Notes: generated by a model from the sequence alone, not told the origin. A stretch of 64,000 nt of DNA from Symbiodinium sp. CCMP2592 (GCA_905221615.1 CAJNDT010000939.1:1-64000), one strand, 5' to 3'. Shown: positions 38,999 to 52,205, counted from the stretch's first letter. Program-made: numbers and translations.

Positions 38999-39608
38999 TC
39001 ATGTGGGTAGCCGGCAAGCTCTTGGTCTTGGACGCTGTTGAGCATATAGGGTTTGCAATTGAGGGCGCTGGCGACCCCAAGATTCAAACAGCTTAGAACC
39101 CCATCAGTCCTGGAGGGAGCATCTTTACCCTAAGCGCTATGCCGCTATGTGGATCCGGGATACAGTTGTGGTGCAGGACATGCTGCCGGAAGTTTGGATG
39201 ACGCAAACATGCCTGAATGCAGAAGAAGTGTTTTTGGGTTCCCTACATGCTTGTAGTAGTGCAGGAATTATCTCCATGAACGCGTAAAATATGTCTGCAT
39301 AGTGACGTATGTAAAAAGGTTCAGGTTGCTCTGTATCTATGTCTATGCCTGTGCATAAAGCTCCTGCGCTGTCGCAGACAGGAGGGTCGGCGGCAGTCGC
39401 CACAGAAACGTCTAGCTGGCATGTTGACTGAGCGTGCCCTCAAGCTCGCCCTCAAGCTCGGGTCCGGTCGAGGGCTTTGGGTTTAGGGGTTTAGGGGTTT
39501 TAAGGGTGTAGGGTCGCGAGTTTAGGGTTCAAGTTTCTGGTGCCTGGTTCCCACTTTGGGGATTCTTCACGATCAGTGCATGTGCAGGGGTGGAGTCGCA
39601 GCTCTAAT

Positions 39609-39706
39609 CTAGTGGCCCTAATATTACCTGTACTAGTTTGGGGGTGCCTTATTATTCTAAAAGTACAATGGGCCCCAGAACCCTATTCTAATTATTAATC
39701 CCTATA
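39609..39706. repeat. MITE-B copy
   Basis: CTAGTGGCCCTAATATTACC to ATTATTAATCCCTATA. Confidence 0.7.
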
Positions 39707-40084
39707 TTATGCTGTTTGCACGTCTCGCCGAATCACCGCAACAGTGGCTCCAAGCTTTGCTAGAGCTGGTTTGCCTTCCGCGTGCCTCTCGTAGAATCCG
39801 TCCCTGTCGTAGACAGTCAAGGCCACTCACGAGGCTCATCGGAAGGATGGGATGCAGTCAAGGATCCGAGGTCGCCACTGCCACTACTGCCGAAGTGGCT
39901 GCCCTGCTGAATTTGCAGCGCCCTTCTTTTTTTGATCTCGGAGGTAGGTGGGGGATCGCTCCTTTCTGGTTCTATAAGCCGATGATAGGGCCAAAACCCT
40001 GTCAGCATCTTCCAGCTGTGAGTATGTCACAAGTTCCAGGCCCCTATAAGTGCCTTTAAGCCTGAAGCCCTAAACCCGAAACAT

Positions 40085-40186
40085 TATAGGGGCCTCAATA
40101 ATTACCTATACTGTTTTGGGGGTTCCGTATTATAACTATAGTATAATGGACCCCAAGACCCTATTCTAATCATTAAGGCCCCTATA
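40085..40186. repeat. MITE-B copy, near consensus
   Basis: TATAGGGGCCTCAATAATTA at the left end and AATCATTAAGGCCCCTATA at the right end form clear inverted repeats; the centre contains TTTTGGGGGTTCC and GACCCCAAGACCC. 102 bp. Confidence 0.85.
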
Positions 40187-40384
40187 TTAAGCGCCGATGC
40201 AGGTTTGCCATGGAAAATCACTGGGACACCGATATCCATCGAAGGACGACTTGAAAAAGAATATCCATCTTCAAAACCTCCAAAAGAAGATGGTGAACAC
40301 TTCCTCGGAAGGCATGTGGGTGTTGAATCTGGGAGATTCGGGTTTGGAGTGGAGGTCTTGGGGTTTGGGTGTGTCGGGTTTTGA

Positions 40385-40745
40385 GGTCCACCACCACCAC
40401 CACCACCAAGAGCAACACCAATCACGTTAACCACATCAACCGCAACCGCAGCCGCAGCCGCAGCCGCAACCACAACAAAATCAACAGCAGCAACACCAAC
40501 AACAGCCACAGCCACAACCACAGCCACAGCCACAGCCACAGCCACAGCAGCCACCACCACCAACACCATCACCTCCAGCACAAGCACCAGCACCAGCACC
40601 TGCACCTGCAGCTGCAACAGCAGCCGCAACAGCAACTGCAGCAGCAATAGCAACAGCAACGGCAACAACCGCGACCACGACGACGACCACAACGAGAGCA
40701 GACAAGGAAAACCAAGGCGACGGCGACGGCAACGGCAACAGCAAC
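40385..40745. repeat. CAC/CAG/CAA-type imperfect microsatellite
   Basis: CCACCACCACCACCACCA, then CCGCAGCCGCAGCCGCAG, CCACAGCCACAGCCACAG and CAGCACCAGCACCAGCAC. Homopolymer-like ORFs in four frames are artefacts. Confidence 0.9.
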
Positions 40746-41789
40746 AACAGACAATAACAAACAACAGCCCCACTACCGCCACCAAGACCTGGCCCTAGAA
40801 TAGAACGCATGGAGGTACCAAGGGCGAGATGCAAAGGACGGTCTCAGACGTCGACAAGCTTATGACGTTGAAAGACGAGATGAACAGGCCGTCCATCGCG
40901 TTCGGGGGCAGGGTGGATGGGCTAATTCGGGTGAGGGTTGAGAGCGTCCCGGGGAGCCTTGCCGTACTTCTCAACCTCAAGCCCGAAATGAACTAAGCCT
41001 TGTCCCTAAACACCCGGATCTACGGGGTAGTCCCAGGTGGACAAAAGGCACTCAGATAGCAGATTCGAAGCACCCGGAAGCTTCAGCCGCTGCGCAGGAA
41101 GATGACCTTAAGCCCAAGGCCGAAGCCCCAAAGCCTTGGCCGCAAGGTGCGTGTTGCAGATCGAGGACCAGCGCATGGTGGAGTGTGAGGAGACTCGGCA
41201 AATACAGCCATCCCTCAGTAGGGACTCTTTAAGGGGTCTGGATTCTAGACTCGGGATTGCTTCAATCAGGAACATACGATACTTCCCCTAGCTTACGATG
41301 CTAATTAGTTTAAGTTAGCGACATAGCAAGATTCCCTTTGTGAGTGTCAGTGTTGTCGAAGTAAGAGTTTCGGGACCAGCGAATCTTAGGTGCAACACAG
41401 TCCTAGCAGACGCCCCAACCACAAGCACAATACAATATATAGCCCTGTTACTAATCTGCGCGCCATAATTGGCCTTTCGGAGGTCGGGGCTCTGGTTGAG
41501 GGTTGGGTTTAGGGTTGGGGAATTCGGGTTCGACCTGCAGGAAGCCTGACCCCGTAAGCCAAAACGGCGAAATGGACTGAACAATGATGTCATCGCTGAG
41601 ACGATATGGGCTGGGGATGCTGAGGTTTAGCAAATACTCGGGCACCCTCCTCATTCCGACTGTTCACGAAATTAATCCTGACGATGCAAGAGTGACAATG
41701 AAAGACGACCGCGGTACGGACAAGGCACTCTAAGCCCCAGAACCTGACAGGCCTACATTGACTCAACCAATCACTACCATCCTAGGCTC
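40746..41789. other. no recognised gene
   Basis: Nothing beyond short chance ORFs. Confidence 0.45.
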
Positions 41790-41908
41790 TCTAAGCCTCT
41801 AACCCCTAAACCTTAAACCCCTAAACCCTAAACCCCTAAAACCCTGACCCCTAAACCCCAAACCCTAAACCCCTAAACCCCTTACATTACCCCTAAACCC
41901 TAAGCCCC
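41790..41908. repeat. interstitial telomeric array (CCCTAAA)
   Basis: CCCTAAAC and CCCCTAAA units with some decay. Confidence 0.85.
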
Positions 41909-42027
41909 GACGCCCAGAAACTTTGAAGCTCCCAGGGGCCCGAGACTGTGAGAGACTACGACTCCTGGAAGCATGAGCTCGATGCAACGGACCGGATTTC
42001 AGAGGGGAGCGTGGCCGCATGGAGTTT

Positions 42028-42142
42028 CAGGGTCTAGAGTTTCGGGTTTGGGGTTTAGGGTCTAGGATTTAGGGTTTAGGGTTTGGAGGTTTAGGGCTTG
42101 GGGTTTAGGGTTTAAGGTTTAGGGGGTTAGGATTCAGGGTTT
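42028..42142. repeat. interstitial telomeric array, reversed (TTTAGGG)
   Basis: TTTAGGG units with GGTTTGGGG variants, opposite to the array 120 bp upstream. Confidence 0.85.
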
Positions 42143-42254
42143 ACTCGTTTTTTCTAAAGTGTCAGCAGTCAAGGTCCTGGTAAGTCGCCGCCAGGTTTTC
42201 TGGCTGCGGGATGGGGAAAGATGCCGGGGAGTGGTCGGGAACGGCAGGAGGGTA

Positions 42255-42356
42255 ATATGGGCGCCTAAATAATTACCACTGCTATTTTGGGGGTTCCTTA
42301 GTATAATTAGAGTATAATGGGCCCCAAAACCTATTCTAATTATTAAGGTCCCTATA
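42255..42356. repeat. MITE-B copy, near consensus
   Basis: ATATGGGCGCCTAAATAATT to TTATTAAGGTCCCTATA, 102 bp. Confidence 0.85.
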
Positions 42357-43860
42357 ATAAGCACCACAAGGCAGTTGATGTTTCCTGTGCAGTTTAGCAT
42401 GATATGTGCATACCTCAACTTTTGAACATGAACTTCCTTTGATGCGTGACTTTGCTGTTCCAGAAGGGCTCGTGTATTGGTTCATGTTGTGCAGGCAGTT
42501 CGTGTTGTGCAGGCACACACATCTGTTCGTCGTTACCGAAACAAGGGTCATCGTCGTCCAGATCGCCAGAGGTGAGCGAGGCTGGCGGTGTTGCAACGTC
42601 GGTCAGAGCACTCGTAACTAGTGGACTGCGAGGGTGAAAGCCTGCCCGGATCAACCATCTGCAGTCTGGAGGGGGGGGCCGAGGGGGGGGGGGGGGGGTG
42701 CCGCCGCTGCTGCTGCTGGTTTCGGTTCTGCTGCTGATGTTTCCGCTGATGGCCAAACCAATCCCGTAGACCCCAGACTTTTGGATATCAAAACCTTAAA
42801 TGAACGGTATCGACTTTGGAGGACAAGAAGGCCTTGAAGCAAGGGCATTCGTTGCCAGTGAACCAGAAGGCCACAAGGGCTTTTGGGGGCTTTAAAGTGA
42901 TAAGGTGTTGTGTTTGAGGGCTTTGGGCATCAGGGTTTTAGGCTTCTGAGCTGTATTCGATACTGTATATGACATTGGTACTACACAGGCCGGTGTCGAA
43001 CGGCTCCTAGTGTGTAACACCTCATTCCTCCGGGTTCAGGTGACGAATCGCTTGTTGCTGGCTCCGATTGTCTATCCTAAAATTATGGCTGCTTGAACCC
43101 TTAACTTTGGAGTATGGTCATGCCGGAATTGGAGGCCATGCTCTTGTCAAGTTTAGCACTCAAAGCCTAAGCTCTTGTTGCCTCAGGCCAGTTGAGCACG
43201 TCATTCTTGAGTGTCTCGATGTATCTGGTTCGGAGGGGTCATGCGATGTTACAGGTGTTGCAAGGGATTCCTTTATTCCGTTCTCTCGGGTTTGGAGGAT
43301 GTAGGCGCATGGAGTCTTAGAGCATAACGATTCGCATGGTCCTTGTTGAGCCAATGAATCTCTAGATACCGATTTAGGATACTTGTCAATCGCCCTTATT
43401 GTTTAAGATAGGTCCCTAAGTATAAACAAGTAGTCTGGGGATTGATGAAATCGACGCCTAGATCTTTAGTAGATTTCCCCATAATCGTGGCTTCTGCTTA
43501 GTTTCCCAAGAAGAGCCCATGAGATGAGTGCAGAGTTTCGTCAGGTCGTCAGGGGGATAGGACTCTGGAGTTGTTTTTTTTTTTCGGTTTTGTGTCTTGG
43601 GGTTTCTATTGGAGGATTTAGGGCCAAGGGAAGTAGCCGGAATGCCTATAGCGACAAGTCCAGATGGGTGGTTGCCAAAATCATGATCCCTTTTGGGGTA
43701 CCCTTAAATTGTAGGTGCCGTATTATAATAGGGACCCAAAGAGGGACCACAATCTTGACAACCACCCAGATAGTCCATGGTCGAGATAGTCCTAAGATCC
43801 TTATGGAACCCTTATAGCTCCCTTTAAAGGAACCCTAAGATTCCCTGGTCGGGAGGCACA
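42357..43860. other. no recognised gene; G-homopolymer
   Basis: A long G-rich run at 42668-42698 may form a quadruplex or reflect assembly difficulty. Several short ORFs overlap there without support. Confidence 0.45.
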
Positions 43861-43876
43861 CGTGATACTTGCCAAG

Positions 43877-44010
43877 AAGATGGAGACTTCCTTGACGGAG
43901 TTGCTGAAGGATCCCACAAAGCCTCGTGGCTTCGAAGTCCCGAAACATAAACCGGAAACTTTCGCCAATCGTACCCTGAAGTTCGAAGATATAAATAAAA
44001 AAATCAAGGT
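43877..44010 (+). pseudogene. possible exon fragment
   Basis: From ATG at about 43880 the frame reads METSLTELLKDPTKPRGFEV, then KHKPETFANRTLKFEDINKKIK, balanced and protein-like, followed at about 44009 by AAG-GTAAGC, a consensus splice donor. No upstream or downstream exon was found and no family is recognised. Chance is possible. Confidence 0.2.
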
Positions 44011-44093
44011 AAGCTCTCCGCTAAGGGTTGAGGGCATGCCCAACAGGGTTCGAACACAGACATGAGTCCCGTGCAATCCGCGGGCGCTTCATA

Positions 44094-44194
44094 CGGTGGA
44101 TGATATAAATCCTGCATGACCCATTACAAGAAATCTACCATACTTCCCATAGTTTCGGGTACTTAGGCTAATGCAGGATTTTTATCATCAACAG
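44094..44194. repeat. MITE-A copy 4
   Basis: CGGTGGATGATATAAATCCT to TTATCATCAACAG, 101 bp, flanked by TA on both sides (44092-44093, 44195-44196). Confidence 0.85.
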
Positions 44195-44750
44195 TAGGGG
44201 CTTCATGTAGGGCTTCGGCTTAGGGTTGAGAGGTTAGGGTTTAGGGTTCAGGGGCCCCTGTTCGAGCATACGCCTGGAGGGTTAAAGATGCAGTCAGTTC
44301 TCATAAAGGTTTCGTGATGTTACGGTGTCGCGACTGGCGCTTACGTGTGGCGGTAGAGGTTGACAGTTATGCAACTTGAGAATGTGAAGCGTGCATACGC
44401 GGAGCATGCTAATGAGCATGGCCTGAGTGATCGCAACACTCGTTTGACTTTTGGGATGAGTTGGCCGGGCGCACGCTTTGTTCCCAAAACACCACAGCCT
44501 CGATATACAAAGAAGCGGGTTTGGCTTTCTGGGTCTTTTGGATCTGTTGGAGGTGGCGGCAGTGGCAGTAGACTAACGGTGTCGGCGCCGTTGTTGCTGC
44601 TACTGTTGTTACCCTTCAATCTCGCGCGACTGCTGGAACCGCAGAACGCACCTCCCGGTGTCCCTGGACTTTGACAGACCCTTCGACTGACAAGCTACAA
44701 AAGAGAAAGATGCCAATTCCAACCACATGATATTTAGCATAATGCTATAG
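44195..44750. other. no recognised gene
   Basis: A 104-codon ORF (44360-44674) begins MTVMQLENVKRAYAEHANEH, then turns Gly/Leu-rich; it is unrecognised. Confidence 0.35.
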
Positions 44751-45080
44751 CTATGCATGCGTATGTATGTATGTATGTATGTATGTATGTATGTATGTAC
44801 GATGTGTGCATGTATGCATGCATGCATAGGTATTTGTACCTGCATTCGTATATGTCTATAGGTTGTATATGATGCATATTTATATGCATAGATGTGCATA
44901 TTATATGTTTACGTATATGTGTGTACATGTATATGTACATTTGCCTACATGTATATACACACACACGCACAGTAGTTGTAGATCGAATTTCAGATAAATA
45001 GTTCGATAGGTGTACCTGCTCATAAATACACAGTATACATATACGTTCACTTACATATATATATATGCACATATGTAGCT
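44751..45080. repeat. ATGT and TA microsatellites
   Basis: GTATGTATGTATGTATG at 44761-44797, CATGCATGCATGCATAG near 44815, and TATATATATATATG near 45053-45066. Confidence 0.9.
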
Positions 45081-46780
45081 AGATGTCAAGTTTGTATGAT
45101 ACACCATTATGTTATGTTATAATCTGTTATGTTGCAGCGTGTTGTATTGTGTTTAGTGTTTAGCATAACACATCATACTCCATCATTTTCGAAAATCTTT
45201 TATCCGGTTAGGCTATATTACCTTGTATCATGTCTTGCTATGTTGTACTCATTTTTGCATCTGATCTTCGTTTTTTGATACTAGACCATATCGCCCTGTA
45301 TAATGTTACATGGCTGTGGTTTTTTTGCGGATTATGGCTTCAATGCAAATTGTTTGAATTTACATAGAGCTGCCCATTGTATACTGTGTATTGCACGCTA
45401 TTTATTTTGCGTTATACATTAAACAATGTAATTGGGATATTATTTACTGTGTGTTGAGTAATCGGTATTATGGAACAACTATCTTGTTATAGGTGTTTCT
45501 AGACGCAAATGCTTTTTGAATGTTTGACAGTTTAAAGCATAAAGTTTAAAGTTTATCTAAGACAAAAATGATCTTGATGCATATCATAGATAGTATGTCA
45601 GGATATGTGCTCTATAACATAGAACATGCAGGTATATACATATACACATATGACATGTATATATCATATACGCATATGTGGTATGACACAGACCACAGAA
45701 AGCATATTCGACATTATACTACATGTTTGTATGAATTCCATGAAAAGTACGTAGTTCACATATTAGAGAATATGTGCTTGGTACACTTTGTAGATTTCAG
45801 ATGCTCATGTATTCTCATCATGTAATATAGTATAATGCAGTATTATATAATGTAGTACAATGTAGTCATGTAACACAACTCAGAATATGTTATACTGTAG
45901 CATGGTATTGTACCAAATACATAGACAACGCTCTCCCCAATTTTGAGGCTTGAGCGCGCGGTCAAGGAGCGCCGGATGTCCAGCGACGAGGAGGGACATG
46001 TGAGTTACTTTACATTGCGGTCCTAGGTAGTATGAGGGAGACTTTTTCAAGGGGACCCTCCTGAACTCTACTTGTAGCTCTCTGAAAAAGGACCTTGTTG
46101 AGAGGGTCTATATCTGCAAGGGTCACCCTAATCTCAACTCGTATGCGGGTCGGGGAGGGTTGAGCCACACGGGGCTTTACCTTCAAGAGTCCACGCTTCG
46201 GTGCTCTTTTGGGCCATTGGTTGCTGATGTACGATCCGTTTTTGACAGGTTTAGGTTGGAATCAGGGATAGGGTTGAGGGCTTGAGCTTCTAGCGTTTCT
46301 TTGGGATTCGAATTGGTTTTCTGGTCTTTTCTGCCCCATAGACTAGATTCTGACAGGGTTTGACAGGGCCGAGAGTCCAGTCACAGGAATTTTGAGGACC
46401 CTCCTCTATAGAGCCGCCATGCAACGGCCTCTTGTTCTAATACATGGCCAACACATGGCAAGGTGGCCGCGTACTTGAAGCTGGCGAATCTGTGCCTCGG
46501 CACAAAGCTGAGGGTCGGGTATTGCTACTGCTACATGCGAGTATGAGAGTTTTGTAAGAGAGCACCCCTCGCTCTCTTCTACTTATAAGGAATCTGGTCA
46601 TTTATCATGAACTTCCTGTCTGATATACAGCAAGTGATGCCCTATGAGATCACCCCCCCTCGAAGTCCAAAAGGGGCGGCAATAAGCCCTATGCCGGCCC
46701 CACACATCCTCATATACATCATCAGCTGGAGCAGTCACCGAAGATGTGCCGTAATAGTTTAACAGTTTAAACATAACACA
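45081..46780. other. AT-rich DNA without a recognised gene
   Basis: 45081-45930 is strongly AT-rich with TTATGT/TGTATT-type near-repeats. 45930-46780 returns to average composition and shows no coding signal. Confidence 0.5.
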
Positions 46781-46787
46781 GTATGCG

Positions 46788-46822
<35 letters not shown>

Positions 46823-47174
46823 TATATTGTATTACAGATTATACTACAAACTGCATAACCTATCATGTCATACTGTATGGTATTATAACTATATTTTAGT
46901 TGTATCCTTATTATAATATAGGTATATTACAAATATATTTTGATCAGTTTATAAACCGGTTCAATCTATATGGTAATATAAATACGATGTGTTATAACAT
47001 AGTTACAGTTATGTTATAGCTATATCATATGTTGTATCGTTATGTAATTTAAAAAACATTATGCCATAGTGTGTATATACATATATATATAAACATACGT
47101 ATATATATATATAGTCAGAAATTGCACACACATACTCTATATGTACATGTGATATGTACAGTATATGGTTTTCA

Positions 47175-47210
<36 letters not shown>

Positions 47211-47336
47211 CAAGCATATTGTGTGTGTAATGCCTTTTATTGTGTGTATAACGCCTAATACAGACTATATAGTGTAATCTATAAATATATATATATACAC
47301 ATATGTTTGTATCTATATGTATGTATTTATATATAC

Positions 47337-47367
<31 letters not shown>

Positions 47368-47725
47368 TATATTGCACTGCATTTGTGATATGCATATATA
47401 TATATATGTGTATGTATGATATTCACACTATATCATACTTTATCACATATAGACTATATAATGCAAACTGTATAGTAAATAATATGTAGCATCATGCATA
47501 TACTATGTGTTATATATATATATATAGACGTTATGCATGTATGTAGGTGTGTATATATACATGTATGTATACACACATATATATATATATGTATCATGTA
47601 GTTAATATTACATGTAATGATACTTGTTATATAATTACAGTATATAATACGTGATATGTAACCTCCCATGTATCATATATAGTATACAACAACTCAATAT
47701 ACTCTATCTATCTACCGATCTATGT

Positions 47726-47757
<32 letters not shown>

Positions 47758-47777
47758 TCTGTGTGTATATATATATA

Positions 47778-47815
<38 letters not shown>
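46781..47815. repeat. long TA-dinucleotide microsatellite region
   Basis: Repeated (TA)n tracts of 20-45 bp (46788, 47178, 47358, 47728, 47780) separated by AT-rich spacers. The tracts near 47060-47215 and 47330-47372 can pair with one another. Confidence 0.92.
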
Positions 47816-47817
<2 letters not shown>

Positions 47818-47854
47818 TTGCAGGGTTAAGATGTCGGATCTCGTTCTAAAATCA

Positions 47855-48062
47855 ATATTTTCCGATCACAGCATCGGCTTCTGAGGTAGAGGTGGCGGTA
47901 GAGGATTTCGGTGCAGGATTTCGAGCTGAGAAACAGGAACGACTGCGCAAAATTCAACTCTGAAGCGCTGAAGTTTCAACTTCAGCAGCTCCAGAGAGAC
48001 CTCAGTGAGGCCCTGCAAGCCCTCCCTCACAAGCTCTTCGAAGCCACAAGATGTGAAGGGTT
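47855..48062 (+). pseudogene. possible coiled-coil gene fragment with frameshift
   Basis: One frame reads ITASASEVEVAVEDFGAGFR then AEKQERLRKIQL and stops; the adjacent frame continues EALKFQLQQLQRDLSEALQA then LPHKLFEATRC. Together they make a plausible Gln/Leu-rich helix broken by a one-base shift near 47960. There is no start and no family. Confidence 0.2.
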
Positions 48063-49683
48063 CGGGTCTTCGAGCTGTTTTTCTCCTCGAACTAGGAACC
48101 AAAGAAGCACCCATATCTACTGCATCGGTAGTTCGAATCTGCCTCTTTGTAGGGATACTCTGGAGACTGCAGCTGTTTTGGGACTTTCACTTTCATGGTC
48201 TTTCTGCACTGCGTGTTGGTAGCTTGTCAGGTATTGCCTGTTAATATGGAGTTTGGGGAGTAGTGTTGGGATTTGCACGTCAAGCGGAAGACTAGAGACC
48301 TCATCACCCATGCAGTATGCAAGCTTATGTCATGCACGTGATTCCCGTCCTTGATTTTCTTGCTGTCAGGCGAAGTGCATCGGTGCCAGAACGATCCTGA
48401 TACTGTGTTCAAAAGCAAAGCTCCTTCCAGGAATGCAGCGGATGAGTCGAGTGAACGCCAAGAAGCTCCGATGCAGCCAACGAAATCTCGATCCACGGTT
48501 GTCTCCACGTGAGGCACTGGCTTCGGGTGTTTTTCAAACGAGTTCAAACGAAACGGAGGTCTGAATAACAAGTCAGACGTTCCGCTGCAGTCCCTAAAAT
48601 GTCTACAATATACCGCACCGAAGAAAAAGCATTATATTTTTGAGGCCTCTACGAATGCTACCGCAGTGCTATCAGGGCTCAGAGAGTTAGCTATACCAGG
48701 TCACACATCGTGCGACAGGTAGGGCAAAATATTTAACGCCAAGCTCAACCGACAGCTTAAATGCGCCCAGTAGGACCCAGTAAAGCACACTAACACCCTT
48801 AAAAATCCCAACCAAGACCAAAAAGATGACGCGGATCCCCATGCCCCCTCTCCTCGTTTCCCCCCCCCCACCCCCGAGGAATACCATTTGTGGGCACCGC
48901 GGACCCAATCCGGAGAACGTGTATGCAAAGACGCTCTAAAATGAAACCCTGGTAAGTTGAAAGCCCTCCAGGTGGCGAGGAACCTGCCTTGCAGGGGTAG
49001 ATGCAGTGGTGATCACGGTCGCCGTGGATCGGGGCTCGCGGCAATGTTTTTTTAAATTTCTCCTGGCACAAGGCGGCGGTTGTTCCAAATTACAGGCCCC
49101 TTCCGGGTCTTTGGGATATCTCCCAAAAAAGTGCCGTGACAGCTTATAGTCAGCTTTTGCTGCTGCATAGGCCTGCGAGGCGAAAGCACGATCGAAGCCC
49201 GAGCTCTTTTCGGAATCGGGGTTATTCCCTTTTGGGGGGTAACCTTTAAGAGCACCAGGAAATCAGATTGCTGCACTTCGTGCATCACAAGGAGCTCCGT
49301 GCGTGGCTTTCGGTCCCAGTGCTTGCATCTTATGCTTTTTGAGCCTTGTACAAGGCAGTCTCGCGGTAAACCGAGTTTTATCCTCCTTAGCTAGGAAGCG
49401 TGCAGTCTGCTGAGCAGGAACATTCCTCTCTTTTCGCAGCTTGACATGTCGGGAAGGAGTTACAGTCTATCTTTAGAGCCTTTGCTGGAGTGTTAGAGCT
49501 GCTAAGCCCGGAACCCTACTATTGAAGCCCGAATGATTCACCAACCTCATTCCTCAGGGTCCGTCATACCCCAACAACGCTAGATTATCGGAAGACCCGA
49601 AATTCCAAACACAGTGCATGCGTGTGACGAAACCCGGATGAGTCGTTTTGAGTCTTGGGCGACGTAGCCGTAGCCGCGAACCG
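48063..49683. other. no recognised gene
   Basis: Nothing beyond short ORFs without domains. Confidence 0.45.
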
Positions 49684-49774
49684 AATTACCTGTACTGTTT
49701 TAAGGGTTCCTTACTATAAGTATAGTATAATATCCCCCAGAACCCTTTTCTAATTATTAAGGTCTCCAAACTAG
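49684..49774. repeat. MITE-B copy, left end lost
   Basis: AATTACCTGTACTGTTTTAA to TAATTATTAAGGTCTCC. Confidence 0.7.
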
Positions 49775-49991
49775 TCTACTAGGCTTCAAGCACCATGTCA
49801 AGCACAAGACTGTCAAGCAGACATGAACTGCGTGGCCGTGTTTGGTTGCAGCCTTCTTTCTGTTTCTGCTTGTGTCGAACAATTGAGGTCCATGAACATG
49901 GGCCTTAGCAGAGTCTGCTCCCTGACAATGTGCTGTCCAAAATGGTCAATGCAGCCATAATACCAGCCCGAGACCTTTGACCTGTGCATAC

Positions 49992-50092
49992 TATAGAGGC
50001 CTAAAAATACCGGTACTTTCGTGGGGGTTCCGTATAATGAATTATTGTAAATGGACCCAAGAACCCTATTCCAATTATTAAGGCCCATGTAT
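49992..50092. repeat. MITE-B copy
   Basis: TATAGAGGCCTAAAAATACC to AATTATTAAGGCCCATGTA. Confidence 0.75.
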
Positions 50093-51330
50093 TACAAATT
50101 TGGGGGCAGGCAAGCGCTGAAGCAATGATTCTCCGGCCAAGCAAGGCAGTGTCTCACAGGAGCCGCGGGGGCTCCGTTGCAGGTTTGTTGCCTCAGATAC
50201 CGTACAAATGTCGTCAATAGCTGGTAGCTGCAATTGCTTGTACCGAAGCCCTAGACCCTGAACCGAAATACTGCGTAGTCGCCAAGGCCAGACACCTGGA
50301 CCCGAAACCCTAACAACATCAAACCATCCAGGAACTGCAAACCGTAAATACGATGCCATGGATCCTACTTGTAGGATCAAGGGCCGAAACAGGGAGGTGA
50401 ACCTTCGTGACTCCGTTTGGTCAGCTTGTTTAGGGGTGTGTTTGTTGCGACTCATGGGACAAGATGTCTAGTCAGTCGAGTCCTCGCTTACAATCCGAAG
50501 CCTTATCCCCCGTCAAGGAGACTAAAGACGAAAGGTCACAGCTATGACTTTCTATTTGGTTAACCCATCGCAAGCCAACCACGAATCAGCAAGACGACAC
50601 TGCTTGCAATTGGCATCGCATCGTCGGTTATGGACAGGGAGCTTTCGCAGATGAACGCTTCGCGAAGTTTTCTCTGCCATTGTTGTGGCTTCAGCTGCTA
50701 GCTAGGGGGTGAAGGGCCAGGGTCCATTTGAGAAGCTTTGTGCGTGAACATTCGTTTGCGAAGCTTGTCTCCCAGACGGACGCACAGCTGTAGCAAGCTA
50801 GTCTTGTGAACTCCGGATGCAGACGGCTTCTTCGCTCCGCGCGCAAAGGTGTCAAGTGGAGCTGTGATGCCTGTTCAGTGCGTGACTTGGATGTCTACTC
50901 TGTTTCAGGGCCACTGAAGACTGAAACCAGCGGCCTCCCTGTTCCATTCAAACAGAGTGAGCAAGCCATCACATACACCGCTGGTTTAGTTTGCCTACCC
51001 ATCTTGACCGTCTGTCAAAGCCCTTTGGTGTTTAATGTGCAGGGAACCCTGCGCCGCCATGACCTGGAGTATAGCAACAGAGACAGGGCATGCCAGGGAT
51101 CCTTCCCTAGCCTTCGGAATCTCGATTTCGAATTTTAAGTGTCCCCCGGGGCCTAGCCGCATTTCATACCGGTGGACCCATTTGTCGCAAGAGCTATGGA
51201 GCTTTGACCCTGGGGGCCGAGTTCAACAAGCGTTGTGCAGCTTGCAATGTGGCTCCAGTTCGAGCCAGGGACCTGAATCTGTTCGTGAAGATGACTACCA
51301 ACTAAACTATAGTATTCTCATTATCCGCTC
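50093..51330. other. no recognised gene
   Basis: A 110-codon ORF (50806-51138) has no domain or family resemblance. Confidence 0.4.
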
Positions 51331-51762
51331 TATGATATGATTATTGTTGTGTTCATTAATCAGTATGGTTGATATGCCTTTCATGACTATTACCCTTGCC
51401 GTTATTGTTGTAATTAATGCTTGTATTGAGCATTGTTGTTATTGTCATTATCAATACTAGCGGTATGCTCCTTATGATTACCACCATTGTTATCGTTCTT
51501 ATTGTTGGTATTATTGTCTTTTTCTTCTTAACTTCAGTTTCCTTATGGTATCTTTCTTCTTAAAACTATTGTAGTTAGTTTGGTGTTGTTCTTAGTGTTC
51601 TTGTTATTGTTGTTGATAAGTTACTACTGTTCTTACTGTAGTGACCACGATCACTGTTATTTGTATGATCGTTATGAGTATGATTATGGTTCTCATCGTT
51701 ATCACTGTTTCCAGTGTCAGTATTATGGTCTTCATTATCATTCTTAGTAATAAGTTTCTTCC

Positions 51763-51795
<33 letters not shown>

Positions 51796-52140
51796 CAGCA
51801 TGGTTTTTACTGTTTTAGTTCTCTCATTACCATACTTCGTATCACTGTTAGGGTTATTCTTATCCTTAGAATATTGGCAGTAGCATGACTATTAGTTTAA
51901 ACATGTGTTAAGGACGATTCTTCTTGCTGTTACTCTGCCCATTTCTTCTATTATTACTATTACCGACACCATGACTACTGACCTTTTCTATTCTGATTAT
52001 TCCTGGTATTGTTATTATTGTTGCTACTACTATTGTTATTTATTACGTATTGTTGCTGTTTATTGTTGCTCTTACTATTTTGGACTCACTACTGTGATGG
52101 TTGTCAAGTTTTCTTACAATCGTACCATCATTGCTTATAT
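51331..52140. repeat. TTG/TTA/TAG-rich imperfect microsatellites
   Basis: Degenerate TTATTGTTATTG sequence throughout; a cleaner AGTAGTAGTAGTAGTAGT run at 51766-51796. Confidence 0.75.
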
Positions 52141-52205
52141 GCTATATGGGTACATGGACCCTTACTCCCCTAGGTATATACCCTTAATATGGCTATTATA
52201 TAGGA

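Noticed and set aside
38236..39087. 283-codon minus-strand ORF
   Set aside because: Thr/Arg-biased and covers a better reading in another frame; no domain.
40102..40785. Val/Leu-rich ORF and His/Gln-rich ORFs on both strands
   Set aside because: Produced by the CAC/CAG/CAA repeat; several frames are open at once, as expected for such DNA.
46781..47815. Organelle DNA insertion or replication origin
   Set aside because: AT-richness is explained by TA microsatellites; no organelle gene is seen.
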